From the NCBI GenBank assembly GCA_963966185.1, contig CAWZYM010000144.1, positions 285,001 to 349,000 of the forward strand: a DNA stretch of 64,000 nt. The letters are read 5' to 3'. Shown here in pieces: positions 1 to 11,974 of this stretch (within the stretch, counting starts at the first letter, position 1; each line of letters opens with the position of its first letter). This stretch comes from Rhabditoides inermis (Eukaryota > Nematoda > Chromadorea > Rhabditida > Rhabditidae). The position numbers and the translations under genes were made by a program. The notes under the pieces are model-generated. The model saw only the letters and a program-made list of their open reading frames with translations. It made no database searches and was not told the origin of the DNA.

Positions 1-94
1 ACTTCATACTCCTATCTCCTTATTCCTCTAGACGACCTCTCCCGCCCTCTTCCTATCTCTCTCTCTCTCCCCCCCCCTCCCCCACTCCACCTAC

Positions 95-208
95 CAGCAC
101 AATCCTCCTCTCTCTTCCTTCCTGCATGTTCGACTGCAGCATTCTCTCCAGAACGGGCGAAGCGAGCGAGAGGAGGAACGAGTGAGCAGCGAACTGAAAG
201 TGTGCAAT

Positions 209-253
<45 letters not shown>

Positions 254-2137
254 CAGACAGAGAGAAAGAGAGAGAGAGAGAGATAACTCGCACCTGCTGC
301 CTCTCCGCCTCGTCCTCTTCATTCGACTCCACCAGCACATCCGTGCACCGTCCCTCCTTCTGCCAGGCCACCAGTCTATCCGCGAACGGGAAAGCGGGTG
401 GGGGCTGAAGCAAGCTCTCTCTTTCTCTCTCTCTCCCTCCCTCTCTCTCTCTCACTCACAGCGTGCCACTCGCCCGCCGCCGCCGCTCCATCAGCCTCCG
501 CAACGCGCACCAGCTGAAAGACAACAATACAATGAACAAACACGTACACTGATAGAGAAAAGTGTTTAAAATGGACAAGGTGCGTTTGACAGCGTCTATT
601 GCTGTACATGAGCAACTCACCCTAGCACTCTCATTGATGCAGTATAGGTTCTTGTCTTTGAGCCACCATCCCCGTCCACGCCACGAGTTGCGCTTCACCA
701 CTGCGTCCTTGTGGTAGCCGACCAACTCCCTGGCCGCCCGAGGCAGGTTGGCAACTCTAAAGAAAGACATATGCAAGTAACGCGACACTCAGGAATAATG
801 AAACACACACCTGCGTCCGGTGAGCTCCTTGGCACCAGCCTGGATCGACTTCGCGTCAGCCCTCCTGCCCAGAATCACGAGCTTGTAGAGAACGATGTAG
901 ACAATGGAGCGGCGCGGCCATTGCTAAAAAAACAGCATAGATGGAACACGCGTGCATTGTCATACCTTGAAGGGCTTCTGGAGGGCGAGAGGGTGGATTC
1001 TGACACCCTCGGGGAAGTCGGCGGTGGCGGGGTCGACTTCCGCACTCCGGGGCGCCACAGCAGCGGCTCCCTCCTCAGCCACCTTTTCCTTCTCGTCCGA
1101 CTCGACAGCAGCTGCCGTGTGCGTCTGAAACCATGCGTTCCCATGCGACACATGACACTATTTTCACCCCCCCCCCCCTATCGTACAACAGTACATAATA
1201 TAATAGCTTGCACACCTGCGCCGGCCCGTCGATCAGCCTCGTCTTGGGAGTTGCGAAGGAAGGGGGCGCCGCACTGGCCGGACGCGGCAGAAGGGCGCTC
1301 TTCTGAAACCATCAATCAATCAATGAGGAATAGTATAAGAGGAAAGGGAAAAGAACACAAAACAAAACCAAGACATAACTACATAGTAAGAGACACAATT
1401 AATGGTAGAAAGAGGGGTTTACCCTGTTTCGGCCCGTTACTCTCAATCAATGAGGAATAGTATAAAAGGAAAGGAAAAGTACACAATATGTAACCAAGAC
1501 ATAACTACAAAGTCAGAAACACAGTTAATGGTAGAAAGAGGGGTTTACCCTGTTTCGGCCCGTTACCCTGCAGACAGGATTCTATACACAAGTGACAAAT
1601 CATTACAGTAGCTGAGCTACCATCTTAGTTAAGCACCGTGGTGGGCCCTAGGCTAATGCTCATCAGTACAGGTTCCACGGTGCGACATAATTATAAACAC
1701 AGTAAATGACTGAGCTGAAAAATTGTTAGATTATCAGGCATAGTAAAGGCAATTCTATTAGACAATCTAACAAGAAGAGAGACATTCACAACTACAGACA
1801 TAAGTAATCAATCAATAAATCAATTAATCAATCAATCAATAACACACAAACCACAATCATATAACACACAAACCACAATCATATACAACAAAACACGCAT
1901 AAACCAATATAATATGATATGAATCGCTAGCATCAATCATCAACAAACAGCCCCGTACTCACGGCTGCCGGAGCGGCTCCGCTCTTCTTCCCATCAGTCG
2001 CCGGGCGCTTGGACGACCTACGACCGCTGGCGGGCGCCGACTCCGATCCCTGAATACAACATGACTAGTCGCTCCCTCTCCCCCTCGCCTTTCTCGCTTT
2101 CCTCCTCGCTTTCTCTCACCTTTCCAGTCGTCGACAT
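95..2137 (-). CDS. BTB/POZ-domain-like protein, multi-exon gene cut by left window edge
   Basis: Nine exons read on the minus strand, all with GT donors and AG acceptors and consistent phase: 2120-2137 (start MSTTGK), 1963-2049, 1216-1302, 966-1124, 811-923, 621-756, 460-513, 294-404, 95-193. The gene continues left of the window. The first ~120 residues are low-complexity, rich in Ala, Ser, Pro and charged residues, so probably disordered. A basic middle part follows (WPRRSIVYIVLYK, then WRGRGWWLKDK). The last two exons resemble the start of a BTB fold: GRCTDVLVES, then FAAHSFLLSLASPVLERML, matching the family pattern of 'DV.....' followed by 'AH+..L...SPVF'. BTB domains dimerise and often recruit Cullin-3 E3 ligases or act in transcription factors; which applies cannot be told. 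Every exon-exon join keeps frame without stops, the main support for the model. Alternative: another protein with a chance BTB-like stretch. Confidence 0.66.
201..283. repeat. GA/CT microsatellite in intron
   Basis: Nearly uninterrupted (GA)n with a few AC/AG interruptions, inside the intron between the exons at 95-193 and 294-404 of the BTB-like gene. It creates long Arg-Glu or Ser-Leu reading frames that are not genes. A smaller CT tract lies at 415-455. Confidence 0.95.
1320..1575. repeat. 127-bp direct repeat, two copies, in a 660-bp intron
   Basis: The block beginning CAATGAGGAATAGTATAA recurs 127 bp later and ends each time in GGGGTTTACCCTGTTTCGG. Both copies lie in the long intron (1303-1962) of the BTB-like gene. 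The copies differ at several positions. The rest of this intron is AT-rich with short (AATC)n runs near 1808-1840; nothing else is seen there. Confidence 0.85.
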
Positions 2138-2665
2138 TGCCGCCCGCACGGCAGAAAGAGGGTGGCGAGAGGCGGGACAAACGATGAACGATACCTAGAC
2201 TGAAATGCTACGAGTTACGCAATGAATACAAACTACATCTACTACTCCCACTCTCCCACATACGTTTCTGATTTGGCCATCAAACGTAAACAATTGATAG
2301 AAACAATCAAATTGATGCAACACACTAATGTGAACGGTATAAAGATCGAAGAGAAACTGAAGCAATGAAAACACTTTCTAAAATAACTCATTCATTCACC
2401 ACACACATTATACTTATACATACATAATCTACCCTCCATACAACTTCTCTCTCGCTCTCATACGGTAACCATGAAGCCTCCACTCCTCCAAAAACACGAG
2501 AAAAAAATGTAACACGCGAATGTGCACGGCTCCAGAACCGATTTACAATTGAATAACAGTTACAAAGACAAGACATTTTAAACCTTTATTTTACTGTTGA
2601 TGACATACAATATTTATTAATACAATATCGAATGTCGATGAAGACGGCAGCTTGTCCACCTGCAA

Positions 2666-4209
2666 TCACACTTCGTCAGATGTGTACGTGCACAGATCAC
2701 CGCATACTTCTCCTAGATATCGCACACCTTTGGGCGGGCGCGGGGTCTGGCGGATGCTCGGTGTGCGTGCCAGTGGAGACGAGACGACACTTGTACTCGA
2801 CTGCGTACTCGCCTAAACACACGGTTGTCTATCTATATGTTTTGTTGTATCATCATATTTTCCTTTTTTCACGTGTTATTATGCAACCGAATAAATTATT
2901 ATTACTATCACATCCTAAATAATCACAAGTTATGTACACCCATCGACACCATCATTTCCTCCACCACCGCACAGGAGAGAAATTGGCGCGATACAACTTG
3001 TATTGTATACGAAATGTAAACAAAACACTTACAGTGGTCATGTTGACACCGGCAGATGGGTGGTAGTGCAAGCGGCGCCCGCTGCCGCCAGAACAGGCCA
3101 AGACGACGAAGTGAGGGGTGTTGTATATGTCGGCGAAGAGAGCCTGGGCGAGGACCGAGCGTCTACCGGCGATGCGGATACCGCCTCAACAACATACTCA
3201 CCTCTCAAAACGCACAACATACAACATGTATTGAATATTGCATACGAAATATCATCAATACACTTACAGTGGCGGAGTGGTCGCAGCTGGTTCGGCTCCG
3301 TCTGCGAGTCGCCATCGAATCGGAGGATGGCTTCACCGAGACGGCGAGACAACGCCGCCCAGGCGGCGTTGTCGCTTGTCGGCTGCGGGGTAGACGAATG
3401 TGAAGAAGCTGCGGTGGTGCCCTGCAAATGAAAAATTACAGCTTACAGGGAAAAAAACGGCAATTCACGAATGAAAAAAATGGGTAAGGCAAATGATAAA
3501 TAGACGCGGTTTTCGTAAAATGAACACTTTTTTATATTACACCTGCTCACCTCTCTTCCTCTCTCCAACGACAGAGCAGCGTTGCCGTCGTTTGCGCTTT
3601 CGGTCACAGCCTCCACCCACTGACGCATCTCATCCAGTCTCACGCGCACACGCGCCCGCTCCTCCTCCGAATCGAACACGAACACGCATCCGAGACTGAA
3701 CGAGAATATCAATCACATGGTTAGACCAATAGTCAGAAACATATATACAACGTCGATGCATTGATGCGTGATCATCAAACATTAAAACACATCGAACGGA
3801 GCACAACTGCTTCTGACTCACAGAACTTCGTAGCAACGGACTGCGTGAGCAATGTCGTCGTGCTGTCCAGCGAAAACCTCCTGAAAATGGAAATATTATC
3901 ATTCAACATGAAATACAAATGTGAAAAAACGCGTACCTCCACGAATGCGAGGATTTCCCTGAAGATGGGTGCGAACCGGTCGCAGACGGCGCGGTACTAG
4001 TTGAACAGCGGCTGCTTCTCGTCCGCCCGTGGCGCCATCGCCCCCGCCGCAACTCCACCACGCGCCAGAGACGCCAGCTCAAGCAAGGACTCAAACTACG
4101 ATACTGTCAAGCTCAAACTACGATACTGTCAATTGCGAAACGAATCCCACCTGCTCTTCCGTCGGCCGACCGAGTGGCGGCCCAGCAGCCGAGAGAGCCG
4201 CGCTCATCT
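2666..4209 (-). CDS. C-terminal exons of an unrecognised protein (or separate ~258-aa gene)
   Basis: Seven exons with matching phases on the minus strand: 4151-4209, 3937-3996, 3822-3880, 3551-3695, 3268-3421, 3033-3184 and 2666-2812 (stop TGA at 2666-2668). The first exon begins AG|ATG with the acceptor ATTCAG directly before it. It is therefore either a trans-spliced start (MSAALSAAGPPLGRP) or an internal exon. The encoded protein has a mostly helical middle (YRAVCDRFAPIFREILAFVE, then QHDDIAHAVRCYEV), an acidic/Arg-rich stretch (FDSEEERARVRVRLDEM), a Ser/Thr/Pro linker, a compact segment ending PHFVVLACSGGSGRRLHYH, and a short Ser/Pro/Arg-rich tail. No family was recognised. Total length is an exact number of codons when joined to the exon group at 13398-14851, so both may form one 518-aa gene interrupted by the transposon at 5021-13228. 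The final exon could instead splice at 2730. Confidence 0.55.
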
Positions 4210-5011
4210 CTGAATCCATTACAACAATAGCCAACATTCATTCAATCAGATGAAGATAACACAAAAAAAGTGCACGGTACGTTAACCGATTGACCATCAT
4301 TAAAAAAAACATCGACACAAATGTGGTAAACGTATTTATTGAAACATTAGAGGAAATTATCACACGGCGTAACCACAAACTTAAAACATAACTCACCAGT
4401 CTTGGATGACGATAAACAGAATGTACTGCTTCTGATCGACCAACATGTGACGACGTCGCAATATGCACACAGCATTTCGTCGATCTCCGATCATATCACG
4501 TCATACTGTAACAACAAAAGGTTAAGAATGATAACATATTCAATAACAAAAACTCACATTTGATCCAGGTTGCTATGGCCCGCCGCGCCGCCGCAGGCCG
4601 GTCGCGTCGTTCACACCTGTTGTGCAGCAGCTAGCGACTGCGGCATAAGCAGCCTCATCTCATTGCAATTGGTGGATCAATATAAGTATCACATCCCATG
4701 AAAACTTTACGCGAGATCGATACATATTTCCACACGGAGAAAAGCAAGTGAAGTTACTATCTCCGGACGACCAGCCAGCAGTTAGTCGTTTCTACTCTTA
4801 TCAACTTAAATCACGCAAGTGACCAGTATCTCGGACATACTCACATCACATACAAAATATATAAAATAAAACGGAACAAAATAAGAAACAAATCGATTCC
4901 GGAAAAGCGATTACGCAATATTTTCGGTGGTCGGCTTACATCACAACAGCGGTGTTGTGTGAACCTAGTTACAGTTTGGATAGCGATTTTCAAATGTATA
5001 CGTTTTATGAT
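4210..5011. other. Interval with two possible unplaced exons
   Basis: Minus-strand open stretches with splice-like borders occur near 4388-4497 (acceptor TTACAG, donor GTGAGT) and 4560-4619 (donor GTGAGT). Their phases do not fit cleanly between the neighbouring exon groups, so they are left unassigned. The rest is AT-rich intron-like sequence; no other gene is seen up to the target duplication at 5012. Confidence 0.35.
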
Positions 5012-5020
5012 AACAATTGC
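5012..5020. repeat. 9-bp target site duplication, left copy
   Basis: AACAATTGC, identical to 13229-13237 on the other side of the 8.2-kb element. Confidence 0.85.
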
Positions 5021-5170
5021 GGGTGTTGGTAAAAGCCGGACCGGACCGGACCCGGACCGGACCGGACCGCATGGTAAAAGCCGGACCGGACCGAAATCAC
5101 CGGACCGGCAATAATTTCGCTTTTTCACCTCAAACATTGTTCTTAAACATTATTATTACATTCTTTTCAC

Positions 5171-5885
5171 TCATTCTACTCCACACAACAGTTCTTTATC
5201 AAGTTTAATCCTTGTCCGGTGAATCTCACTGTTTCCGGACGAGCCGGACCGATTTGAATCGAGCCGGACCGAGCGGGACCGGGTAAAACGCGGCCCTGGC
5301 CCTGGCCCTGGCCCGTGGCCCTTGAGTGGTAAAATGCGGCCCGTGGCCCTGTGGCCCTGTGGCCCTGATATTGTGTTATTGTTATTTATGTGTCTTATCT
5401 TCTGTTTCAAAGCACAACTGATATGTAACTGAAATTCTAGACATGAAAACACTTAAAAACTATTATAATTCACAATTATGTTTGTGTACGATACTCTAGT
5501 TCACTTTCAAACAGTGACAACAACTCTGAATCCGATGCGTCCCGGCCATTCTTTCTACCTTCCAATCAGAAATATCTATTCTATTGAAGCATACCTATCA
5601 ATAAGACACCTATCTACCAGAAAACACTAACGACAGCTCAATAGACACTCTCACTGGCCCGGTATACCGTGCGTGGCCCTCTCTTTCCACTGTGGCCACA
5701 ACTCTGAATCCGATGCGGCCCGGCCATTCTTTCTACCTTCCAATCAGAACAATCTGTTCTAATGAAGCATACCTATCAATTAGACACCTGTCCACCAGAA
5801 AACACTAACGACAGCTCAATAGACACTCTCACTGGCCCGGTATACCGTGCGTGGCCCTCTCTTTCCACTGTGGCCACAACTCACT
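5171..5885. repeat. Inverted-repeat arm matching 9480-9935, with two inverted 178-bp units
   Basis: This segment is the reverse complement of about 9480-9935, including the GGCCCTGGCCCT run at 5294-5370 and the AT-rich spacer with TCTAGACATGAAAACAC. From about 5517 to 5880 it carries roughly two 178-bp satellite units in the orientation opposite to the main array at 7893-9640. It forms the left arm of an internal inverted repeat that encloses both non-LTR fragments. Confidence 0.8.
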
Positions 5886-6045
5886 TTTGAAGACCGGGAC
5901 AACTATACCCTTACGCCATATTGATGGAATAACACCCTCATGAAAACACTAAGAGAAAATTATCGATAGAGGTTCTGCCATGACAACAGCGAGGGCTTGT
6001 AAAATAATAGAGGGAATCTTATCTGGTCCACAGGGTATTTTTCTT

Positions 6046-7486
6046 TTAGTTTTTTTTCAGGTATTCGTAAACACAATTGGGACTGAAATCTACGTCTGCT
6101 ATCGAGTGGGCACCAGGATGGTCTTGTAAATGGAATGGCTCGTTATTATCTCTCGAGAAGACCGAGCCAAAGAACTCATTGAATAGAGTGGCTCTTTCTC
6201 GATCGTCTGAGACTACTCTACCACTACTATCAGTTAGATCCGGAATGGGGTCAACCGGTGCTAACTTCGATTTTACATATTGCCAGTAGCGCGCAGGAGA
6301 GGAACTGTTCAGGATGTGTGCTTCTCGTTCTTGTATGCATTGTTTGATACTTCGACGATACTCTTTCAGTAAGCACTTATAACGCTCTCGATCCTGTATG
6401 CTACTGGAAGTTTTCTGCCGATGGTGCAACCGTCTTACTCTATTTTGAAGTTTTTCTAGCCATTTTGGGAATTTTGGAGAGTGATCACGGTTGACTTGTA
6501 TTTGAGGCATACGGTAGCGTATTGCGTCTTTTATAATGTCACAGAATCGGGAATAATGGGAGTTTATATCAGAGTCTGACAAGTCAGCTGACCAATTCAC
6601 CAAAGAGAGATCTTGTATAATAGCATTGTAGTCACCGTTACGATAATCATAGGCAGCGTGGGCAGTATCACGCGCTCTTTTGCATATCAACGCCATTTCT
6701 CCTTCCACACAACAATGATCAGAATACGCGATCCCCACTCGCACATTATTGATCAAGGTTCGATCAGTGGAGAGAATTAAATCGAGTATGTTCATGCCAC
6801 GAGTTGGCTCTGTCACTAGTTGATAGAGACCTAGGGAGTTACAATACATACGAGAGAAAACCTTGTGAGGATGCAGTACTTGCGCTTTGAGAATGCCACC
6901 GTATACCAGGGAAATTCAAATCACCAACGATAAGAAGCGTGCAATCAACGTTTAGATCCTTCACAAACTGTGAGAAGAGCGGAGTAAATTGCGGATCCGA
7001 TCCTGGAGGTCTATACAACCCAATCAAAACAAACTCAGATACACCACATGAGATCCGGACAGCGACACAATCAAAAGAGCAACAGCTGTGGACTGCAAGC
7101 AGTGTGTTTTGAACGCGCGCAGAAATGCAAACGAGTACTCCTCCATGAACAGTTGATGAAAACATCAAATAAAATCTACTAAACCTGAAAACTAGAATTT
7201 TTTCAACTAACGTCACAATCTCAAAACCGATTTTCCACCACGAAAGAACTCGTTGGTGCATTAACATGATTTTAGCATTAAAGGAACAGTGGCAAAACGG
7301 AACAGGAACAGTGTCAAACGTAACCCGCGATTTTCCTACGTTCTGCACAGTACCCCAGTCCCCTCTCCTTCTTGCTACTCCGATCTGGGAGTGACTGTGT
7401 GAAGACCTGATGTTCAGGGTGCATATCAATTCAATTGTGAAAAAGGACAACCAAAAAATCAACTTTCTCTTTTTCACATTGCGCAC
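6046..7486 (-). pseudogene. Non-LTR retrotransposon endonuclease region and linker, frameshifted
   Basis: Two overlapping minus-strand reading frames (6839-7486, then 6046-6849) continue one protein across a frameshift near 6840-6860. The first ends with an endonuclease/exonuclease/phosphatase signature: VLIGLYRPPG, then LLIVGDLNFPGIRW. The second has TEPTRG..ILDLILST and the SDH motif (IAYSDHCCVEGEM), then a charged linker with ARYWQYVKSKL and LFNEFFGSVF, which in CR1/L2/Jockey-type elements precedes the reverse transcriptase. The reverse transcriptase itself is missing, and no intact N-terminus is present. It belongs to a different family from the fragment at 33160-33884, judging by low similarity of their linkers. 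Dead copy. Confidence 0.85.
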
Positions 7487-7704
7487 CCGGAACGAAAAGA
7501 TTCTCGCACAAGCTTACATTATATATGTCCTTTCTATTCTTGAATATGTCATTGAGATTCACTCGCCATACTACCAAGTAAACAAGAATACGCTTGAATC
7601 CGTCCAATCCTTGTTTCTAACTTGTCTAGCTTATCGATGTGGCTTCTCCCACTTGTCTAATGACCACGTGCGGGCTCGTCTAGGTCTAGAGTCTCTTTCC
7701 CAGC

Positions 7705-7743
<39 letters not shown>

Positions 7744-7870
7744 ACGTAGTGTTCGTGTACAAGGTGTTGCGAGGTGACATTGATCTTTGTGTTGATGCAC
7801 TTTTCCAAGTGCGATCCAGCCGAACTCGAGGCGCTTCCGACAAACTCTATCCACTTTCTTCACTCATCGT
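7470..7870 (+). pseudogene. Non-LTR retrotransposon C-terminal fragment (post-RT region)
   Basis: The plus-strand frame contains AYIIYVLSILEYVIEIHSPY, then LESVQSLFLTCLAYRC, RLGLESLSQRR and VVFVYKVLRGDIDLCVDALF. This order matches the region after the catalytic motifs in CR1/Jockey-type reverse transcriptases (order: R.Y+.P.LEY...W.P, LE.VQ+.FT, L.L.SLE.RR). It is interrupted by a (GA)n insertion at 7710-7739. It abuts the minus-strand endonuclease fragment head-on, so the two pieces come from separate insertions or a rearrangement. It runs into the 178-bp array. Confidence 0.8.
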
Positions 7871-7892
7871 TGCGCCGCCCGCGTCACAACCA

Positions 7893-9640
7893 GGGCCACG
7901 CACGGTATACCGGGTCAGTGAGAGTGTCTATTGAGCTGTCGTTAGTGTTTTCTGGTAGACAGGTGTCTAATTGATAGGTATGCTCCATTAGAAAAGATAT
8001 TTCTGATTGGAAGGTAGAAAGAATGGCCGGGCCGCATCGGATTCAGAGTTGTGGCCACAGTGGAAAGAGAGGGCCACGCACGGTATACCGGGCCAGTGAG
8101 AGTGTCTATTGAGCTGTCGTTAGTGTTTTCTGGTAGACAGGTGTCTAATTGATAGGTATGCTTCATTAGAACAGATTGTTCTGATTGGAAGGTAGAAAGA
8201 ATGGCCGGGCCGCATCGGATTCAGAGATGTGGCCACAGTGGAAAGAGAGGGCCACGCACGGTATACCGGGCCAGTGAGAGTGTCTATTGAGCTGTCGTTA
8301 GTGTTTTCTGGTATACAGGTGTCTAATTGATAGGTATGCTTCATTAGAAAAGATAGTTCTGATTGGAAGGTAGAAAGAATGGCCGGGCCGCATCGGATTC
8401 AGAGTTGTGGCCACAGTGGAAAGAGAGGGCCACGCACGGTATACCGGGCCAGTGAGAGTGTCTATTGAGCTGTCGTTAGTGTTTTCTGGTAGACAGGTGT
8501 CTAATTGATAGGTATGCTTCATTATAACAGATTGTTCTGATTGGAAGGTAGAAAGAATGGCCGGGCCGCATCGGATTCAGAGATGTGGCCACAGTGGAAA
8601 GAGAGGGCCACGCACGGTATACCGGGCCAGTGAGAGTGTCTATTGAGCTGTCGTTAGTGTTTTCTGGTAGACAGGTGTCTAATTGATAGGTATGCTTCAT
8701 TAGAACAGATTGTTCTGATTGGAAGGTAGAGAGAATGGCCGGGCCGCATCGGATTCAGAGTTGTGGCCACAGTGGAAAGAGAGGGCCACGCACGGTATAC
8801 CGGGCCAGTGAGAGTGTCTATTGAGCTGTCGTTAGTGTTTTCTGGTATACAGGTGTCTAATTGATAGGTATGCTTCATTATAACAGATTGTTCTGATTGG
8901 AAGGTAGAAAGAATGGCCGGGCCGCATCGGATTCAGAGATGTGGCCACAGTGGAAAGAGAGGGCCACGCACGGTATACCGGGCCAGTGAGAGTGTCTATT
9001 GAGCTGTCGTTAGTGTTTTCTGGTAGACAGGTGTCTAATTGATAGGTATGCTTCATTAGAACAGATTGTTCTGATTGGAAGGTAGAGAGAATGGCCGGGC
9101 CGCATCGGATTCAGAGTTGTGGCCACAGTGGAAAGAGAGGGCCACGCACGGTATACCGGGCCAGTGAGAGTGTCTATTGAGCTGTCGTTAGTGTTTTCTG
9201 GTAGACAGGTGTCTAATTGATAGGTATGCTTCATTATAACAGATTGTTCTGATTGGAAGGTAGAAAGAATGGCCGGGCCGCATCGGATTCAGAGATGTGG
9301 CCACAGTGGAAAGAGAGGGCCACGCACGGTATACCGGGCCAGTGAGAGTGTCTATTGAGCTGTCGTTAGTGTTTTCTGGTATACAGGTGTCTAATTGATA
9401 GGTATGCTTCATTAGAAAAGATAGTTCTGATTGGAAGGTAGAAAGAATGGCCGGGCCGCATCGGATTCAGAGTTGTGGCCACAGTGGAAAGAGAGGGCTA
9501 CGCACGGTATACCGGGCCAGTGAGAGTGTCTATTGAGCTGTCGTTAGTGTTTTCTGGTAGATAGGTGTCTTATTGATAGGTATGCTTCAATAGAATAGAT
9601 ATTTCTGATTGGAAGGTAGAAAGAATGGCCGGGACGCATC
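7893..9640. repeat. 178-bp satellite array, about 9.8 units, dimeric higher-order pattern
   Basis: Units start GGGCCACGCACGGTATACC and recur at exactly 178 bp. Units alternate strictly between CAGAGTTGTGG and CAGAGATGTGG (8041, 8219, 8397, 8575, 8753, 8931, 9109, 9287, 9465), giving a 356-bp dimer. Each unit also contains an open 74-codon minus-strand frame, which is a by-product of the repeat. Confidence 0.95.
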
Positions 9641-9924
9641 GGATTCAGAGTTGTTGTCACTGTTTGAAAGTGAACTAGAGTATCGTACACAAACATAATT
9701 GTGAATTATAATAGTTTTTAAGTGTTTTCATGTCTAGAATTTCAGTTACATATCAGTTGTGCTTTGAAACAGAAGATAAGACACATAAATAACAATAACA
9801 CAATATCAGGGCCACAGGGCCACGGGCCGCATTTTACCACTCAAGGGCCACGGGCCAGGGCCAGGGCCAGGGCCGCGTTTTACCCGGTCCCGAACCGAGC
9901 CGGACAGAGCCGGATCGGCAGATT

Positions 9925-11060
9925 TTATCACTAATAGGTGATGAATGGTAGAATTCCAAGTCCCCTTGACTATATCACAACATTGTAACAGCCAACACGC
10001 TTAATAATTACTCTATATGCGACACATATCTCTCCGTCCGGTGATTTCATACTCACCGGACCGAGCCGGACCGACCTGGATAGAGCCGAACCGGAAGATT
10101 TTATCACTGATAATTGATGAATGGTAGAATTCCAAGTCCCCTTGACTAGATTACAACATTGTAACAGCCCACACGCTTCATAATTACTCTATATGCGACA
10201 CATATCTCTCCGTCCGGTGATTTCATACTCACCGGACCGAGGCGAACTGTGCCGACCGAGCCGGACCGGCTGATCTTATCACTAATATGTGATAAATGAT
10301 GCGCTTTCGAGTTCCCTGAACTAGAATATAACATTTTAATAGTCGATACGTTTCAGATTGTATGCATAGATGACACATATCTCTCCGTCCGGTGATTTCA
10401 TGTCTACCGGACCGAGGCGAACTGTGCCGGACCGAGCCGGACCGGCTGATCTTATTACTAATATGTGATAAATGATGCGCTTTCGAGTTCCCTGAACTAG
10501 AATATAACATTTTAATAGTCGATACGTTTCAGATTGTATGCATAGATCATATGTTTCTCTCCGTCCGGTGATTTCATGTCTACCGGACCGAGGCGAACTG
10601 AGCCGGACCGAGCCGGACCGGCTGATCTTATCACTAATAGGTGATAAATGATGCGCTTTCGAGTTCCCTGAACTAGAATATAACATTTTAATAGTCGATA
10701 CGTTTCAGATTGTATGCATAGATCATATGTTTCTCTCCGTCCGGTGATTTCATGTCTACCGGACCGAGGCGAACTGAGCCGGACCGAGCCGGACCGGCTG
10801 ATCTTATTACTAATATGTGATAAATGATGCGCTTTCGAGTTCCCTGAACTAGAATATAACATTTTAATAGTCGATACGTTTCAGATTGTATGCATAGATC
10901 ATATGTTTCTCTCCGTCCGGTGATTTCATGTCTACCGGACCGAGGCGAACTGAGCCGGACCGAGCCGGACCGGCTGATCTTATCACTAATAGGTGATAAA
11001 TGATGCGCTTTCGAGTTCCCTGAACCAGAATATAACATTTCAATAGTCGATACGTTTCAG
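9925..11060. repeat. 176-bp satellite, about 6 units, left block
   Basis: Units carry TCTCCGTCCGGTGATTTCAT, CCGGACCGAGCC runs and TTATCACTAATAGGTGATAA. Spacing is 176 bp for the inner units, while the outer two units are a diverged subtype with CTATATGCGACACATATC. The right block at 11975-13010 is the same repeat inverted. The CCGGACCGAGCC motif is also found in the element's terminal repeats, so the satellite may derive from the ends. Confidence 0.92.
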
Positions 11061-11275
11061 GTGCTGGACCGGCTGATCGCGGCAGGATTTCGAGAATCCA
11101 TATTTCATTTCTTTCGTAACCGTGAATACGTAAAACATTTATCTATTCATATAATAAATACAATAATTTGTTTGATTGACAGAGATGTATATTATTCGCA
11201 TGCGGTGTGATATTCGCTGCCACTATTGTTGTCGATGGGAAGGGTGTCGATAGGCGGAAGAGGAGGTGAGGCGGG

Positions 11276-11673
11276 ATGCGACACGTGCAAGAAGCAGTAT
11301 TCCTGCTCTTGGTGTCTGTTCTAGCGTTGAAGGAGGGTGCTGATCCAGCTAAGAAGAAGTTCACTGTGTTAGACTCCACTACACTAGAGAACTTGGAGAA
11401 GGCACTGCTAGACGCGGAAACCGTTTCCGGTTGGAGAGGACCTATGAAGCGGTCGTTCCCTGTCGCATGTCATTGCGGACGACCTTGGTTCAGCAAGGCA
11501 ACGGAGTTGTGCCGCAAGCAACTGAAGATACCTTCCTGCATTTCGTGCAGCTCATGCAACTACTGGGTGAGTTCCAAATGGAATGAACTTCATTTCTATA
11601 TGTTACGTTTCAGACATATGCGAGCTGTCATGGTGTTTCTGAAGATCAGCTGAAGGACAAGTTCATATGTTAG
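11276..11673 (+). CDS. Small cysteine-rich secreted protein, carried inside the transposon
   Basis: Two exons, 11276-11566 and 11614-11673, joined across a 47-bp intron (GTGAGT...TTTCAG) in phase 0, give a 116-aa protein. Residues 1-21 look like a signal peptide (MRHVQEAVFLLLVSVLALKEG). The C-terminal half has eight cysteines in the pattern CxC, C, CxxCxxC, C, C, ending KFIC-stop. A disulfide-rich extracellular protein is the simplest reading; no family was recognised. It lies between the two inverted 176-bp satellite blocks, near the middle of the 8.2-kb element, so it is either a captured host gene or element cargo. A further open stretch after an acceptor at 11760 (MCIKPDLLHKWGGP...) may be another exon or a fragment, but its phase does not fit. 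The start is the first ATG before the signal-like stretch. Confidence 0.45.
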
Positions 11674-11974
11674 GTATTATTTTTTGCAAAATTATGAATT
11701 CATATAATGGGAATGGGAATGTGTGTCCATAGCGTAAATGTGAATGACAAGTGATTACAGATGTGCATCAAGCCTGACTTGCTTCACAAATGGGGTGGCC
11801 CTACAACAACCAACACCTGCCCTTTCGATGGAATAATAGCAATGTTCCGTGTGCTACTCTGCCGCCATCCACAACTGGAAAGGTCCCGCTTTTTAGTGCA
11901 CAGTAGGAACCATATTATTTTTTCCAGGTATTTCAAGAGGGAAGGACCGACAGGCACCGTCTCTTTCGATCTAT

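Noticed and set aside
53..455. Long Arg-Glu / Ser-Leu reading frames (95 and 147 aa)
   Set aside because: They run through a GA microsatellite in an intron of the BTB-like gene; only short parts are exonic.
711..1460. 249-aa plus-strand open frame
   Set aside because: It is antisense to five well-phased exons of the minus-strand BTB-like gene and shows no domain.
7942..9412. Eight near-identical 74-aa minus-strand ORFs at 178-bp spacing
   Set aside because: They are a by-product of the satellite unit; no start context, no codon bias between units, and they overlap each other.
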